A stretch of 53,204 bases of DNA from Gammaproteobacteria bacterium (GTDB lineage Bacteria > Pseudomonadota > Gammaproteobacteria > Burkholderiales > Gallionellaceae), in assembly GCA_018820925.1 (NCBI GenBank), contig JAHJNJ010000021.1:1-53204 (forward strand). The letters run 5' to 3'. The notes beneath the pieces were generated by a model that worked only from the letters and a program-made list of their open reading frames with translations, was not told where the DNA came from and did not search any database. The position numbers and the translations under genes were made by a program. This document shows, one piece after another, positions 43,168-51,656 of this stretch; position 1 is the first letter of the stretch, and each line of letters begins with the position of its first letter.

Positions 43168-44358
43168 CTATCTCTCGATCTCGGGCGGATAGGTATGCAG
43201 CGACACCATCAGCGAGGCTACATCGGAAATGTTGATGTTCACGATCAATCGTTCCAGCAGCGTCATGGCGTGGGTGTACGAAGGGCCGCGCACATTGACG
43301 CGGCGCGGATAACCGCTGCCGTCGGCAACCAGGTAGTAGCCGTATTCGCCGCGCGAGCACTCGCCGCGCACATAGGTTTCGCCGCGCGGAATTTTCCAGT
43401 GCAGCACGTTCGGCACGCTGGCCATCAGCGGGCCGCTGCGCGGCATTTTGGCGAGAATCTGGCGCACCAGATCAATCGACATCAGCACATCGCGGCGGCG
43501 CACGTCGGCGCGGGTGTAGATGTCGGAGTCGTGCCCGATCACCGGCTCGAAATCGAGCTCGGGATAAACCAGGTAGGGATGATCCCTGCGTACATCTTTG
43601 GGCACTCCGGCCGCGCGGGCGTTCGGCCCGGTAACCCCATAAGCATCCAGCAGCGCCGGGTCGATGATGCCGACGCCGACCGTGCGCTTCTTGAACACGG
43701 CGTTGCAGAACATCACCTCGTACACATCCTTCAGCGTGCTTTCCATTTCGCACAGCGTTTCTTCCATGCGCTTGTCGAAGCCTTCCGGCAGGCCGTCGCG
43801 CACACCGCCGGGCAGGATGAACATATGGTAGATGCGCGCGCCGGTGAGCTCCTCGAAGCGGTCGAGCATCAGGTCGCGTACATAGGTGGTCCACTGCGCG
43901 ATCACTCCCAGGCCGAGTGCGCCGGCCTGTCCGCCGAGGTACATCATGTAACTGTTGATGCGCCCCATTTCGAGAATCAGCGTGCGTATCCAGTCGGAAC
44001 GCTCGGGCGACTTGATCCCGGCCAGTTCCTCGACGGCGGCGGCGTAGCAATATTCGTTGAAATCCGGCTCGGGCACGCAGATGCGGCAGACGATGGGGAA
44101 GCACTGGATGAACGTGCGCCGTTCCATCAGCTTTTCGAAACCCCGGTGCAGATACCCGACGTGGACTTTGCCTTCCACCACTTCGTCGCCGCACACGGTG
44201 AGTTCCACCGACATATTGCCGGTGATGCCGGGATGGTTGGGTCCCTGCCACAGCTTCAGGTATTTGCCCGAGGCGAGGTCGATGTCGAGCGTGCCGTCGG
44301 CTTTTTGAGCCGGGTACTGGCTGCGGTCGGGCGTAAACAGGGGCGAGTGATCTGTCAT
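43168..44358 (-). CDS. NuoD/[NiFe]-hydrogenase large-subunit-like protein without Ni ligands
   Basis: 396 residues. Family pattern: LWQGPNHPGITGNMSVELTV, HVGYLHRGFEKLMERRTFIQ, ILEMGRINSYMMYLGGQAGA and RGECSRGEYGYYLVADGS. The [NiFe] proximal motif RxCGxC is changed to RICVPE (92-97) and the C-terminal DPCxxC to a sequence ending LHTYPPEIER, so no Ni-Fe centre can form. The complex I quinone tyrosine equivalent is not conserved either (the hydrogenase-type Cys sits where complex I has Asp). It ends one base before the flavoprotein start region and is preceded by the NuoC-like gene with one base between. Confidence 0.85.
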   Translation of the reverse strand: MTDHSPLFTPDRSQYPAQKADGTLDIDLASGKYLKLWQGPNHPGITGNMSVELTVCGDEVVEGKVHVGYLHRGFEKLMERRTFIQCFPIVCRICVPEPDFNEYCYAAAVEELAGIKSPERSDWIRTLILEMGRINSYMMYLGGQAGALGLGVIAQWTTYVRDLMLDRFEELTGARIYHMFILPGGVRDGLPEGFDKRMEETLCEMESTLKDVYEVMFCNAVFKKRTVGVGIIDPALLDAYGVTGPNARAAGVPKDVRRDHPYLVYPELDFEPVIGHDSDIYTRADVRRRDVLMSIDLVRQILAKMPRSGPLMASVPNVLHWKIPRGETYVRGECSRGEYGYYLVADGSGYPRRVNVRGPSYTHAMTLLERLIVNINISDVASLMVSLHTYPPEIER

Positions 44359-44359
44359 T

Positions 44360-44890
44360 TCAATTACCGCCCGGATAGAGTTTTTGCTTCATATGTTCGG
44401 CCGGATCGTGGGTTACCCGGCCCGGTCGCTGACTGTAGTTTTCCTCGGCGTATTTCAATGTGTCGAAATCGCGGCGGTAGGGCGGAATGTCGTTCCAGCC
44501 TTCCAGGATGAATTCCTCGTTCACGCGCGGGCTGTCGGGAAATGCGATGCCGAACATTTCGCGCAATTCGCGCTGATAAGTCGCCGCAGTCGGCCAGATG
44601 TCATGGATGCTTTGCATGGTCGCCGCGTCGCGCGGCAGCATGACCCGCAGCCCGAGCGTGCGCTGTTCCTTGCACCGCGTGAGCAGATAGGTGAGCTGGA
44701 AAATATTGTCCTCGATCCAGTCGACTGCGGTCAGCAGGACGAGGTGGGTGAAGCCTTCCCGGTCGCGCAGGTGCAGCAGCAAAGAACGCAGGTGTTCCTG
44801 CGGCACGGTAATAAAGGCCAGATCCTGCCGCTGCTCGGTCAACTCGCCGAGCGGGAACAGATTCTTGAGTTTGCTGTGGAGTTCGCGCAT
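44360..44890 (-). CDS. NuoC-like subunit
   Basis: 176 residues from the ATG at 44890; the upstream part of the long frame is a shadow of the NuoB-like gene. The 30-kDa-subunit signature is clear: DREGFTHLVLLTAVDW, NIFQLTYLLTR, AATYQRELREMFGIAFPDSP and EGWNDIPPYRRDF. NuoC is part of the peripheral Q-module. It follows the NuoB-like gene by eight bases and precedes the NuoD-like gene by one. Confidence 0.9.
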   Translation of the reverse strand: MRELHSKLKNLFPLGELTEQRQDLAFITVPQEHLRSLLLHLRDREGFTHLVLLTAVDWIEDNIFQLTYLLTRCKEQRTLGLRVMLPRDAATMQSIHDIWPTAATYQRELREMFGIAFPDSPRVNEEFILEGWNDIPPYRRDFDTLKYAEENYSQRPGRVTHDPAEHMKQKLYPGGN

Positions 44891-44898
44891 TGTTTTCC

Positions 44899-45540
44899 TT
44901 ACCAGCTGTAATCCGGCATATCCCAGTCGTGGATCACCCGTTTCTGGTTTGCCTTGTACCAGTCGAAATTTTCGGCGTAGCGGTTGGCGCCTTCGCCCTT
45001 GCCCGCGCGGATGAGTTTTTTCATGTCCTGGAATCCCGCCAGCAGCGCCTCCGGGCGCGGCATGCAACCGGCGATATACAGGTCGACCGGCAGATAATCG
45101 TCGAGCCGCTTGATGGTGTTGTAGGAGTCCCAGTACATGCCGCCGTTGATGGTGCAGGAGCCGAGTCCGATAACGTATTTGGGGCTCTGCATCTGCTCGT
45201 AGGAACGGATCGCGCGCTTGAGCGTCTTGACCGACAGGTAGCCGGAGATGATCAGCAGGTTGGCCTGGCGCGGCGTGGGGCGCCATTGCACGCCGAAGCG
45301 GTAGGCATCGAAACGCGGTGTCATCAGCGGGCGCATCTCGATCGCGCCGCAGCCGGTGCCGAAGCCGAGAATCCAGATCGATTCCGCGCGCGCCCAGTTG
45401 AACAGGTCTTCGACGATCTGGATGTAGGCGCCCGGCATCACCGTGGGAGCCGCTTCGCAGTAATAGTCGCGCAGCGGCTCGACCTCGAATTCGACGCCAT
45501 CCGGGCCTTTGATTACGCGAATTTTCAACTCTTCTTTCAT
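44899..45540 (-). CDS. NuoB-like Fe-S subunit with an altered N2 ligand set
   Basis: 213 residues. GTGCGAIEM (61-69), IGLGSCTINGGMY (124-136) and IAGCMPRPEALL (156-167) are the three Cys segments of the 20-kDa subunit. Complex I has a tandem Cys-Cys at the first position; here the second is Gly65, leaving Cys64, Cys129 and Cys159. An upstream Cys28 might serve as the fourth ligand. The ATG has GAGG upstream. It follows the NuoH-like gene after a 153-base gap with a palindromic element. Confidence 0.88.
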   Translation of the reverse strand: MKEELKIRVIKGPDGVEFEVEPLRDYYCEAAPTVMPGAYIQIVEDLFNWARAESIWILGFGTGCGAIEMRPLMTPRFDAYRFGVQWRPTPRQANLLIISGYLSVKTLKRAIRSYEQMQSPKYVIGLGSCTINGGMYWDSYNTIKRLDDYLPVDLYIAGCMPRPEALLAGFQDMKKLIRAGKGEGANRYAENFDWYKANQKRVIHDWDMPDYSW

Positions 45541-45561
45541 CTTGCAAACCTCGTGTGGTTT

Positions 45562-45621
45562 TGTAGGTGCGAATTCATTCGCACACCCAACAAACCTCGT
45601 GCGAATAAATTCGCACCTACA
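45562..45621. repeat. Inverted repeat between the NuoH-like and NuoB-like genes
   Basis: Arms 45562-45584 and 45599-45621 are complementary at 22 of 23 positions (TGTAGGTGCGAATT outer). An 11-base direct repeat CAAACCTCGTG occurs at 45545-45555 and 45591-45601. This sits inside an operon whose other joints are tight, so it may cause partial termination or stabilise the upstream or downstream mRNA. Confidence 0.85.
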
Positions 45622-45693
45622 GAAGAGCCGTAATCATTGGAATGGAATGAAGGTTCAATCGCAATTGAGAAATTCATGGTCATGGGAGCTCCG

Positions 45694-46599
45694 TCACACC
45701 AATATGATTGAAAGAATGCCCAGCGGCACGGCCCAGATCAAGAACCAGCGGATCGACTGCTCGACGCGGAAACGCGGGAACACCACACCGACGAAGGCCG
45801 ACCACAGATAGATCAGGAATACCTTGAGGAAGAAGGTGGGCCAATCGCTTGCCCCGCCGAAAAACAGGTTCATGTAGATCACAATCTTGGCGACCGGAAA
45901 GAGCGCGCGATTGGTCTGCATCAGGGCAAGGTAGGAGGAGTGATACTCGGTCGGCGGCCCGATGGGGATTTCCTGCGGCGCGAGCACGACATCGAACGGC
46001 GGGCGCATCATCGAACCGAGGAAGGACAGCATCGCCGCCGCAACCGCGACCGGGTTGGTGAACAGCGTCCAGTTCAGAATCCCGCCCTGTTGCGCCGCGA
46101 CGATCTCGGTGACCGACAAAGTTTGATACTGGAGCGCGACCGAAAATACGGCGAGTGCCAATGGCAGCTCGGAGGTGGTGACCTGAGACAGTCCGCGCGA
46201 GACACCGATGGCGGCATAGGGATGCCCGCTTTCTCCCGCCCCGAGCGCCATGCCGAGCGTGCCGAAGAAAATAAAATACAGCGCCAGAATCAGGTCGCCC
46301 GCGAACGACAGGTTCGAGAACATATACGAGCCATAGATGGCGGGTACGAACAGCAGCAGGCCGACACCACCCGACAGGCGGAACACCGGGCCGAGATAGA
46401 ACATCGCGCCGTGGGTGATCGACGAGCGCAGCCCGTAGTTTTTGAGTATGTCCACGTAGTTTTGCCAGATCGGGATGCCGTGCCGGCGCCCCACGCGCGC
46501 GGCGATTTTCTGGATCAGGGCGTTGAGCAGGAAGCCGTAGTTGACGACGATGAACAGCGTCAGCAGGGCGTAGGGGATTTTCATCCAGTCAAACTCCAT
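45694..46599 (-). CDS. NuoH-like membrane subunit (respiratory complex I subunit 1 family)
   Basis: 301 residues from the ATG at 46599. About eight membrane helices are predicted. Conserved blocks are GIPIWQNYVDILKNYG, GAGESGHPYAAIGVSRG and the long PPFDVVLAPQEIPIGPPTEY loop near the Q-side. This subunit couples the peripheral arm to the membrane arm. It starts two bases after the double antiporter gene. Confidence 0.9.
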   Translation of the reverse strand: MEFDWMKIPYALLTLFIVVNYGFLLNALIQKIAARVGRRHGIPIWQNYVDILKNYGLRSSITHGAMFYLGPVFRLSGGVGLLLFVPAIYGSYMFSNLSFAGDLILALYFIFFGTLGMALGAGESGHPYAAIGVSRGLSQVTTSELPLALAVFSVALQYQTLSVTEIVAAQQGGILNWTLFTNPVAVAAAMLSFLGSMMRPPFDVVLAPQEIPIGPPTEYHSSYLALMQTNRALFPVAKIVIYMNLFFGGASDWPTFFLKVFLIYLWSAFVGVVFPRFRVEQSIRWFLIWAVPLGILSIILV

Positions 46600-46601
46600 G
46601 A

Positions 46602-49600
46602 TCAGACTCCCGTCCACAGGAAATGTACGACAACCACGAAGGCGATGAAGTGGAAGGCGTAGCTTTGTCCATTGCCGTTATACAGGCGCCGCGACAGGTC
46701 TGCCGCAACGTGCAGAAGATTGGTCAGTCCCTCCCAGAAGCGCGTGACAAAGGGCTGCACCATGAATCCCAGCGCCTTGCGGTAGGGCGCGAAAAAATTC
46801 CAGGCGAAGTGGGTGGTCTCCGGCCGATAGGGGCGTTCGCCCGCGAACACGATGTTGAACTGTTTGACCTTCTGCGCCTTGCGGTTGACGAACAGCAGCC
46901 AGGCAAACAGCGAGCCGAAAATTACGGCCACGGCTATCATGATCGCAACCGGATTCCAGTAGCCATAATTACTGGAAATGGTGGTGCCCGCCCAGTTCAA
47001 GCCGCCTTCGGGGAAGAACTGGTTGAGATAGATATCCACACGGCGCAACGCGAGACCGGGAACCACGGCAAATACCAGCAGCAGGACGACAAAAATCATC
47101 TGCGGCAGGATGATCCAGAACGGCGCCTCCTTCAGTTTGCGGTGTTCGTCCTTCAGCTGGCCGAGGAAAACCGTATGGATCAAACGGAACAGATAAAGGA
47201 AGGCAATCGGCCCCGCGAAGAACAGGACAACCATCGGCAGGCGCGCATCGGAAGTGAGAATGGCGTTGTAGAAGATCCAGCGCCCGCCGAAGCCCGACAG
47301 CGGCGGCACGCCGGAGACGGCGATGATGCCGATCAGGGTGGCGATGAACGAAAGCGGCATTAGCGTGATCAGGCCGCCCATGCGGTACATGTCGCGCGTG
47401 CCGGTGCGCTTGGCGACGCCACCCGCCGACAGGAACAGCATCGACTTGTAGATGTAGTGGTTGATGACGAACATCAGCGCCATCAGCCAGCCCAGATGGT
47501 TCATCAGCGCCAGGCCGAACACGGCATAGCCCATCTGGCCGATGGAGGAATAGGCCAGCAGACGCTTGGCATCTTCCTCGAAAATCGCCATGAGATTGCC
47601 GAGCAGCGCAGACAGTGCGCCTATCCACAGCAAGACGTGGGTGAGTTCGATGCCGTAGAGCTGTTGCTTGCCCATGCTCATCAGCAACACGAACAGGCCG
47701 AACAATCCGGCTTTGAGCAAAATGCCGGACACCATCGGCGAAACGTCGGTTTCGGCCTCGCCGTGCGCGCCCGGCAGCCAGATGTGCAAACCGATCGCGG
47801 CGGTCTTGGTCATGAAGCCGATTGCGAGCAGCATGAACACCCAGGGCGCAAGCGGCTGGGTCAACAGGCCGAGCGAGGCGAGGTCGTACTGCGCAGCACC
47901 CTGTGCCGCCAGCGCAAAACCGGCCAGGATCAGGAAGGCGCCGCCCAGCGAGAAGACGATGTAGGAGAGTGCATGCGGCTCCGAGTGTTTGCCGCGCAGG
48001 ATGAGGAAATAGGAGCCGACCGTGAGCAACTCCCAGGCGGCAAAGAAACCGAAGCTGTCGCCGGTGCGGATCAGCAGCGCCAGCCCGGCAAACATCAGCA
48101 TCGCTGCGGGATAAAAGCCGAGACGCCGTCCGTGCTCATGGTAACTCGCGAGAAAAATGACCGGCCCACCGATGAGGATGATGACGGCAAATATCAGCCG
48201 CAAGGGATCGTATTCGGCATAGGTGAGCACAAAAAAGGCGAGCATCCCGGCAATGGCGAGGGTGTTTTTTATCCACGCGGGCAGCCATTCCAGCAACAGG
48301 AACGACAGCGCGAACAGCAGCGGCACGGTGAGCAGCAGATTGGCGTGCCCGGACAGGTCGCCCCACAGGTAGCCGAGCGCCCAGCCTGCGGCCACGGCGG
48401 CGATGACGGGCGCCAGTTTGTGCGGCGTGCAGACAACTGGCTGCGCCGGTTGTTCGCGTTTGAGGATGTAGCCGAACCAGCGGAACAGATAGCCCGCTTC
48501 AAGCAGCGCACCGAACAGGATCAGCGCCAGCAGTGCGATGCGCCCATCGCCCGCGAGCAGGCGCGCCAGTTCCCATTTGGCGTAAAAGCCCGGGAACGGC
48601 GGCAGGCCGCTGAGCATGGCGATGAAAACGATGAAAGCAAAGATGAGCAGCGGGCGGCTGCGCAGCGCGGCCCAGTCCGGCAGTGCGCGTCCGGCGATCA
48701 GGCCCGAAAGCCAGTACAGTCCGGCCTTGGCGATGGAATGGGCTAACAACAAGCCGCCCGCGACGAACAGATAGCGGTCGCCGAGAATGTCCTGCTGGCC
48801 GAGCACCGCCAGCACCAGGCCGGTTTGAGCAATCGAGGAATAGCCGAGCAGGCGCCGGTCGTTGCTCTGCGGCAAGGCCAGCAGATTGGCGGCGACGAAG
48901 GTGATGATGCCGATGCCGGTCGCCAGCGGGAACCAGGCCGCGCCGCCGATGTGCAGCAGTTTGTCGGCGGCATACAGGAATGCCGCGCCCGATGCCGCCG
49001 AGAAAATGGCCGAGAAGGCGGGGTGCGCCGACTCGTAGATGTCGAGTGCCCAGCCGTTCGCCGGAAACGGTTTCAGCTCGGCAACGACGGCGATAAACAT
49101 CAGAAAGAACGCGATTGAAGCGCCCGTTTTCAGTTCCGTGGAAGCATCGGCCATGCCGTCGATATTCAGTGTGCCGGTCGCGTGGTAGGAAAAGATGATG
49201 CCGATCAGCAGGAAGACCGAAATCGCTTGCGCCACGATCATGTATTTGAAACCGGCGGACAGGGCGCGCTCATCTTCGGACAGCAGCACCAGCCCCGCAG
49301 TGGCGATGGAAGCGAGCTCGAAAAAGACGAACAGGTTGAAAGTGTCGCGGGTGAGGATGATCCCGCACAGCGCCATCACGGCGATCAGCAGCACCGCCAT
49401 CGAACGCCGTCCCAGCGCCAGCAGGACATCTTTCAGATAGAGCGCGGAGAGCAGTCCGCTCAGGCTGACCAGCAGCGTCAGTGACGCCTCGGTCAGTCCC
49501 ATGCGCAAATTGATGGCAAAGGGCGGCGAGAAGCCCGCAGTGAGAATCTCGACCGGGGCGGCAGCGTCAACCGCGAAGGACCACAGCCATCCGGCCGATA

Positions 49601-49727
49601 CGAAATTCATGAAGACGAGCGCGGCAAGCGTCACCGCGAAGGCGGTGGCGCGCATCCCGTCTTTCAGGAACCCGAGAAAGAATGCCGCGCCCAGCGCCGC
49701 GATCAGGATGTAAATGGCGCTTACCAT
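46602..49727 (-). CDS. Fused double antiporter subunit (MrpD/NuoN-like + NuoL/MrpA-like)
   Basis: 1041 residues. The N-half (about 1-490) has antiporter-subunit signs: LFVFFELASIATAGLVLLS (key Glu), VAELKPFPANGWALDIY (key Lys) and HSIAKAGLYW (Lys). The C-half (about 500-900) has its own set: FFAAWELLTVGSYFL, MTKTAAIGLHIWLPGAHGEA and INHYIYKSMLFL. So two complete ion channels are in one chain. The last 140 residues include a charged segment (RPYRPETTHFAWNFF) and a final membrane helix. MrpA and MrpD are normally separate proteins. It overlaps the MnhC stop by seven bases. Confidence 0.9.
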   Translation of the reverse strand: MVSAIYILIAALGAAFFLGFLKDGMRATAFAVTLAALVFMNFVSAGWLWSFAVDAAAPVEILTAGFSPPFAINLRMGLTEASLTLLVSLSGLLSALYLKDVLLALGRRSMAVLLIAVMALCGIILTRDTFNLFVFFELASIATAGLVLLSEDERALSAGFKYMIVAQAISVFLLIGIIFSYHATGTLNIDGMADASTELKTGASIAFFLMFIAVVAELKPFPANGWALDIYESAHPAFSAIFSAASGAAFLYAADKLLHIGGAAWFPLATGIGIITFVAANLLALPQSNDRRLLGYSSIAQTGLVLAVLGQQDILGDRYLFVAGGLLLAHSIAKAGLYWLSGLIAGRALPDWAALRSRPLLIFAFIVFIAMLSGLPPFPGFYAKWELARLLAGDGRIALLALILFGALLEAGYLFRWFGYILKREQPAQPVVCTPHKLAPVIAAVAAGWALGYLWGDLSGHANLLLTVPLLFALSFLLLEWLPAWIKNTLAIAGMLAFFVLTYAEYDPLRLIFAVIILIGGPVIFLASYHEHGRRLGFYPAAMLMFAGLALLIRTGDSFGFFAAWELLTVGSYFLILRGKHSEPHALSYIVFSLGGAFLILAGFALAAQGAAQYDLASLGLLTQPLAPWVFMLLAIGFMTKTAAIGLHIWLPGAHGEAETDVSPMVSGILLKAGLFGLFVLLMSMGKQQLYGIELTHVLLWIGALSALLGNLMAIFEEDAKRLLAYSSIGQMGYAVFGLALMNHLGWLMALMFVINHYIYKSMLFLSAGGVAKRTGTRDMYRMGGLITLMPLSFIATLIGIIAVSGVPPLSGFGGRWIFYNAILTSDARLPMVVLFFAGPIAFLYLFRLIHTVFLGQLKDEHRKLKEAPFWIILPQMIFVVLLLVFAVVPGLALRRVDIYLNQFFPEGGLNWAGTTISSNYGYWNPVAIMIAVAVIFGSLFAWLLFVNRKAQKVKQFNIVFAGERPYRPETTHFAWNFFAPYRKALGFMVQPFVTRFWEGLTNLLHVAADLSRRLYNGNGQSYAFHFIAFVVVVHFLWTGV

Positions 49728-50077
49728 TTAAGCTCCGTGAATTTTGCGATATCGAGCGTGCGTTTCTTTTCGTAAAGCTTGAGGGCGTAGGCGAGCATCA
49801 GTGCTGTGATGCCGACGCCGATGACGATGGCGGTAAGCACCAGCGCCTGTGGCACCGGGTCGATGATGCGTGTGGCCGCCGCAGCGGCAGTGACGGTGGT
49901 GTCCAGAATCGGCGCCGTGCGGCCGGGCAGGTAGCCGACAGAGATGATGACAAGGTTGACGCCCGTATCGGCAATGCTGAAAGCGACGATCATGCGCAGC
50001 AGGTTGCGGTTGGTCAGCGCGCCGTAAAAACCGATCAGGATCAGCAGAAAGCCTGTCGCCATCGCAATATAGATCAT
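49721..50077 (-). CDS. mnhC: MnhC/MrpC-like (NuoK-type) antiporter subunit
   Basis: 118 residues from the ATG at 50077 in TGATG overlap with the upstream stop. Three membrane segments: ATGFLLILIGFYGALTNRNL, MIVAFSIADTGVNLVIIS, ALVLTAIVIGVGITALMLAY; the PVPQALVLTAIVIG block is the MrpC/NuoK signature. It carries the coupling part of the Mrp membrane arm. Confidence 0.9.
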   Translation of the reverse strand: MIYIAMATGFLLILIGFYGALTNRNLLRMIVAFSIADTGVNLVIISVGYLPGRTAPILDTTVTAAAAATRIIDPVPQALVLTAIVIGVGITALMLAYALKLYEKKRTLDIAKFTELKW

Positions 50078-50775
50078 CACAGATCCTCCGTTTCGGACAG
50101 GCTGGTCAGCATCGAGGAGAACTCGGCACCGACCTTGAGTCCGATCAGCGAATAAATCAGCGGAATCGCACCGGCCGAGATAAGTTCGCCGAGGATACCG
50201 TTGGGCAAGATGCGGCTGTCCAGAAAACCGCCCGCCAACACCAGGCCAATGAGGCCGAGCGCGATATAGGCGATTCCCGAGAACGATTCTACGGTGGCGA
50301 TCAACGTATGGCTGAAGCGTTTGAGCGGGTCGGAAAGCAGCAGCAACAGCATGCCCGAAGCGATGATCGCGCCGCCCTGGAAACCGCCGCCTGGCGTCAG
50401 GTGTCCATTCACGAACACATAGACCCCCAGCAACATGATGACGGGGGCGAGATGCTGGCTGGCGGTGGTCAGCAGCTCGCCGACGGGAACCAGGTTGCGC
50501 GGCGTTGAATCCCGTTTCCGGCCGAACGACAGCACCAGCCCCACGATGCCGGAGGCAAGGAAAAGCACGGTGACTTCGCCCAGGGTGTCGAGGCCGCGAT
50601 AGGTGACGATGATGGCAGTGACGATATTGGCCGCGCCGATGTCGCTGGCGGTATTTTCCGCATAGTAGCGGGCGGTGAAATTCAGGTCGGTGTCGGGAAC
50701 ATAGGCAAGCAGCAGGCTGGCGAACATTGCGCCGATACCGGCCAGGAGCAACAGGGCGAGGAAACGTTTAATCAT
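50077..50775 (-). CDS. MbhE/MnhB-like fused membrane subunit
   Basis: 232 residues from the ATG at 50775 (8-base overlap with the previous gene). The N-terminal part (about 1-95) is MbhE-like, with TYRGLDTLGEVTVLFLAS. The C-terminal part (about 100-232) is MnhB-like, with PVIMLLGVYVFVNGHLTPGG and GFQGGAIIASGMLLL. In Mbh-type hydrogenases these are separate MbhE and MbhF proteins; in Mrp they are the end of MrpA and MrpB. Seven or so membrane helices. Confidence 0.85.
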   Translation of the reverse strand: MIKRFLALLLLAGIGAMFASLLLAYVPDTDLNFTARYYAENTASDIGAANIVTAIIVTYRGLDTLGEVTVLFLASGIVGLVLSFGRKRDSTPRNLVPVGELLTTASQHLAPVIMLLGVYVFVNGHLTPGGGFQGGAIIASGMLLLLLSDPLKRFSHTLIATVESFSGIAYIALGLIGLVLAGGFLDSRILPNGILGELISAGAIPLIYSLIGLKVGAEFSSMLTSLSETEDL

Positions 50776-51061
50776 GCTTTTCCCCGTCATATTCGCTCTC
50801 GCCTTTTTCCCAGCTGCGGATGCGGGCCAGGACGAAGAAGAAAAGGAAGGTGGTGAGTCCGCCGCCGATGGCAGCTTCGGTCATTGCCACGTCGGGCGAG
50901 GCCAGGATCAGGAACAGCACCGATGCGAGGAGGCTGACCAGTCCGGCTGCGAGAATGGCGATGGGCAGGCTTTTGTCGCCCAATACCCGGATCGCGACAA
51001 GCGCTGCAACGAGCATGGCGATGCAAAGCACGGCGGTCATCGCCGTCATCAAGCCGCTCAT
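50768..51061 (-). CDS. MbhD-like DUF4040 membrane subunit
   Basis: 97 residues from the ATG at 51061, overlapping the MnhG stop (ATGA). Three membrane helices; the LPIAILAAGLVSLLASVLFL and ASPDVAMTEAAIGGGLTTFL blocks are the DUF4040/MbhD pattern, corresponding to part of the C-terminal MrpA region. The upstream in-frame extension is a shadow of the mnhG gene. Confidence 0.85.
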   Translation of the reverse strand: MSGLMTAMTAVLCIAMLVAALVAIRVLGDKSLPIAILAAGLVSLLASVLFLILASPDVAMTEAAIGGGLTTFLFFFVLARIRSWEKGESEYDGEKHD

Positions 51062-51399
51062 GATTTCTCCCCGGTGTCTTCGGCCAGCCGGTCTACTGCG
51101 GTCAGCGGCGATTTTGCGATACCCATGCGGTGCGCCGCGCGCGCCAGCACCTGCGAGGAGACCGGATTGGTGAGCAGGATGAACATGCCGATCAGCAACA
51201 GCTTCGTTCCCCATGCGGGTTGCAGGCAGGCTGCGCCCGCCAGCGTCAGCAGGGTACCCAGCGTGGTCGCCTTGGTACCCGCCTGGATGCGATTGTACAG
51301 ATCGGGCATGCGCACCAAGCCCAGGCTGCCCAGCAGCAGGAAGGCCGCACCGGCCACAAGCAGCAATCCGCCGAGAATGCCCAGTGGCGTATCCGTCAT
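51058..51399 (-). CDS. mnhG: MnhG/MrpG antiporter subunit
   Basis: 113 residues, three membrane helices. GSLGLVRMPDLYNRIQAGTK with ATTLGTLLTLAGA is the classic MrpG signature. It overlaps both neighbours by ATGA-type junctions. Part of the Na+/H+ antiporter-like module. Confidence 0.92.
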   Translation of the reverse strand: MTDTPLGILGGLLLVAGAAFLLLGSLGLVRMPDLYNRIQAGTKATTLGTLLTLAGAACLQPAWGTKLLLIGMFILLTNPVSSQVLARAAHRMGIAKSPLTAVDRLAEDTGEKS

Positions 51400-51656
51400 A
51401 GTCCCCGCTCCAGATAGCGTGCGACCACGATCACGCCGAGAAAGGACAGCAGCCCGTAGACCAGCGCCACATCAAGGTAAATGCCGCGTCCCTCGGACAG
51501 CGCAACGAATACGATGCCGGAGATCGCAATGATGGTCAGCACATCGAATGCCACCACCCGGTCGGCCGCCGCCGGCCCTTTGAAAAAGCGGAAAAGCGCC
51601 AGCAGGAATGCCATGCCGACCAGCGTTGCGGCCGCATAGATCAGCAGTTCAACCAT
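51396..51656 (-). CDS. mnhF: MnhF/MrpF antiporter subunit
   Basis: 86 residues from the ATG at 51656. Three helices with the MrpF blocks RFFKGPAAADRVVAFDVLT and IYLDVALVYGLLSFLG. The start lies in the end of mnhE. Confidence 0.92.
   Translation of the reverse strand: MVELLIYAAATLVGMAFLLALFRFFKGPAAADRVVAFDVLTIIAISGIVFVALSEGRGIYLDVALVYGLLSFLGVIVVARYLERGL

Noticed and set aside
43168-44358. Calling the NuoD-like protein a [NiFe]-hydrogenase large subunit
   Set aside because: Three of the four Ni-ligating cysteines are absent, including the whole C-terminal pair.
44893-45547. N-terminal extension of the NuoC-like frame
   Set aside because: It overlaps the NuoB-like gene in another frame and is Arg-rich shadow; the NuoC-like start at 44890 follows the NuoB-like stop closely.
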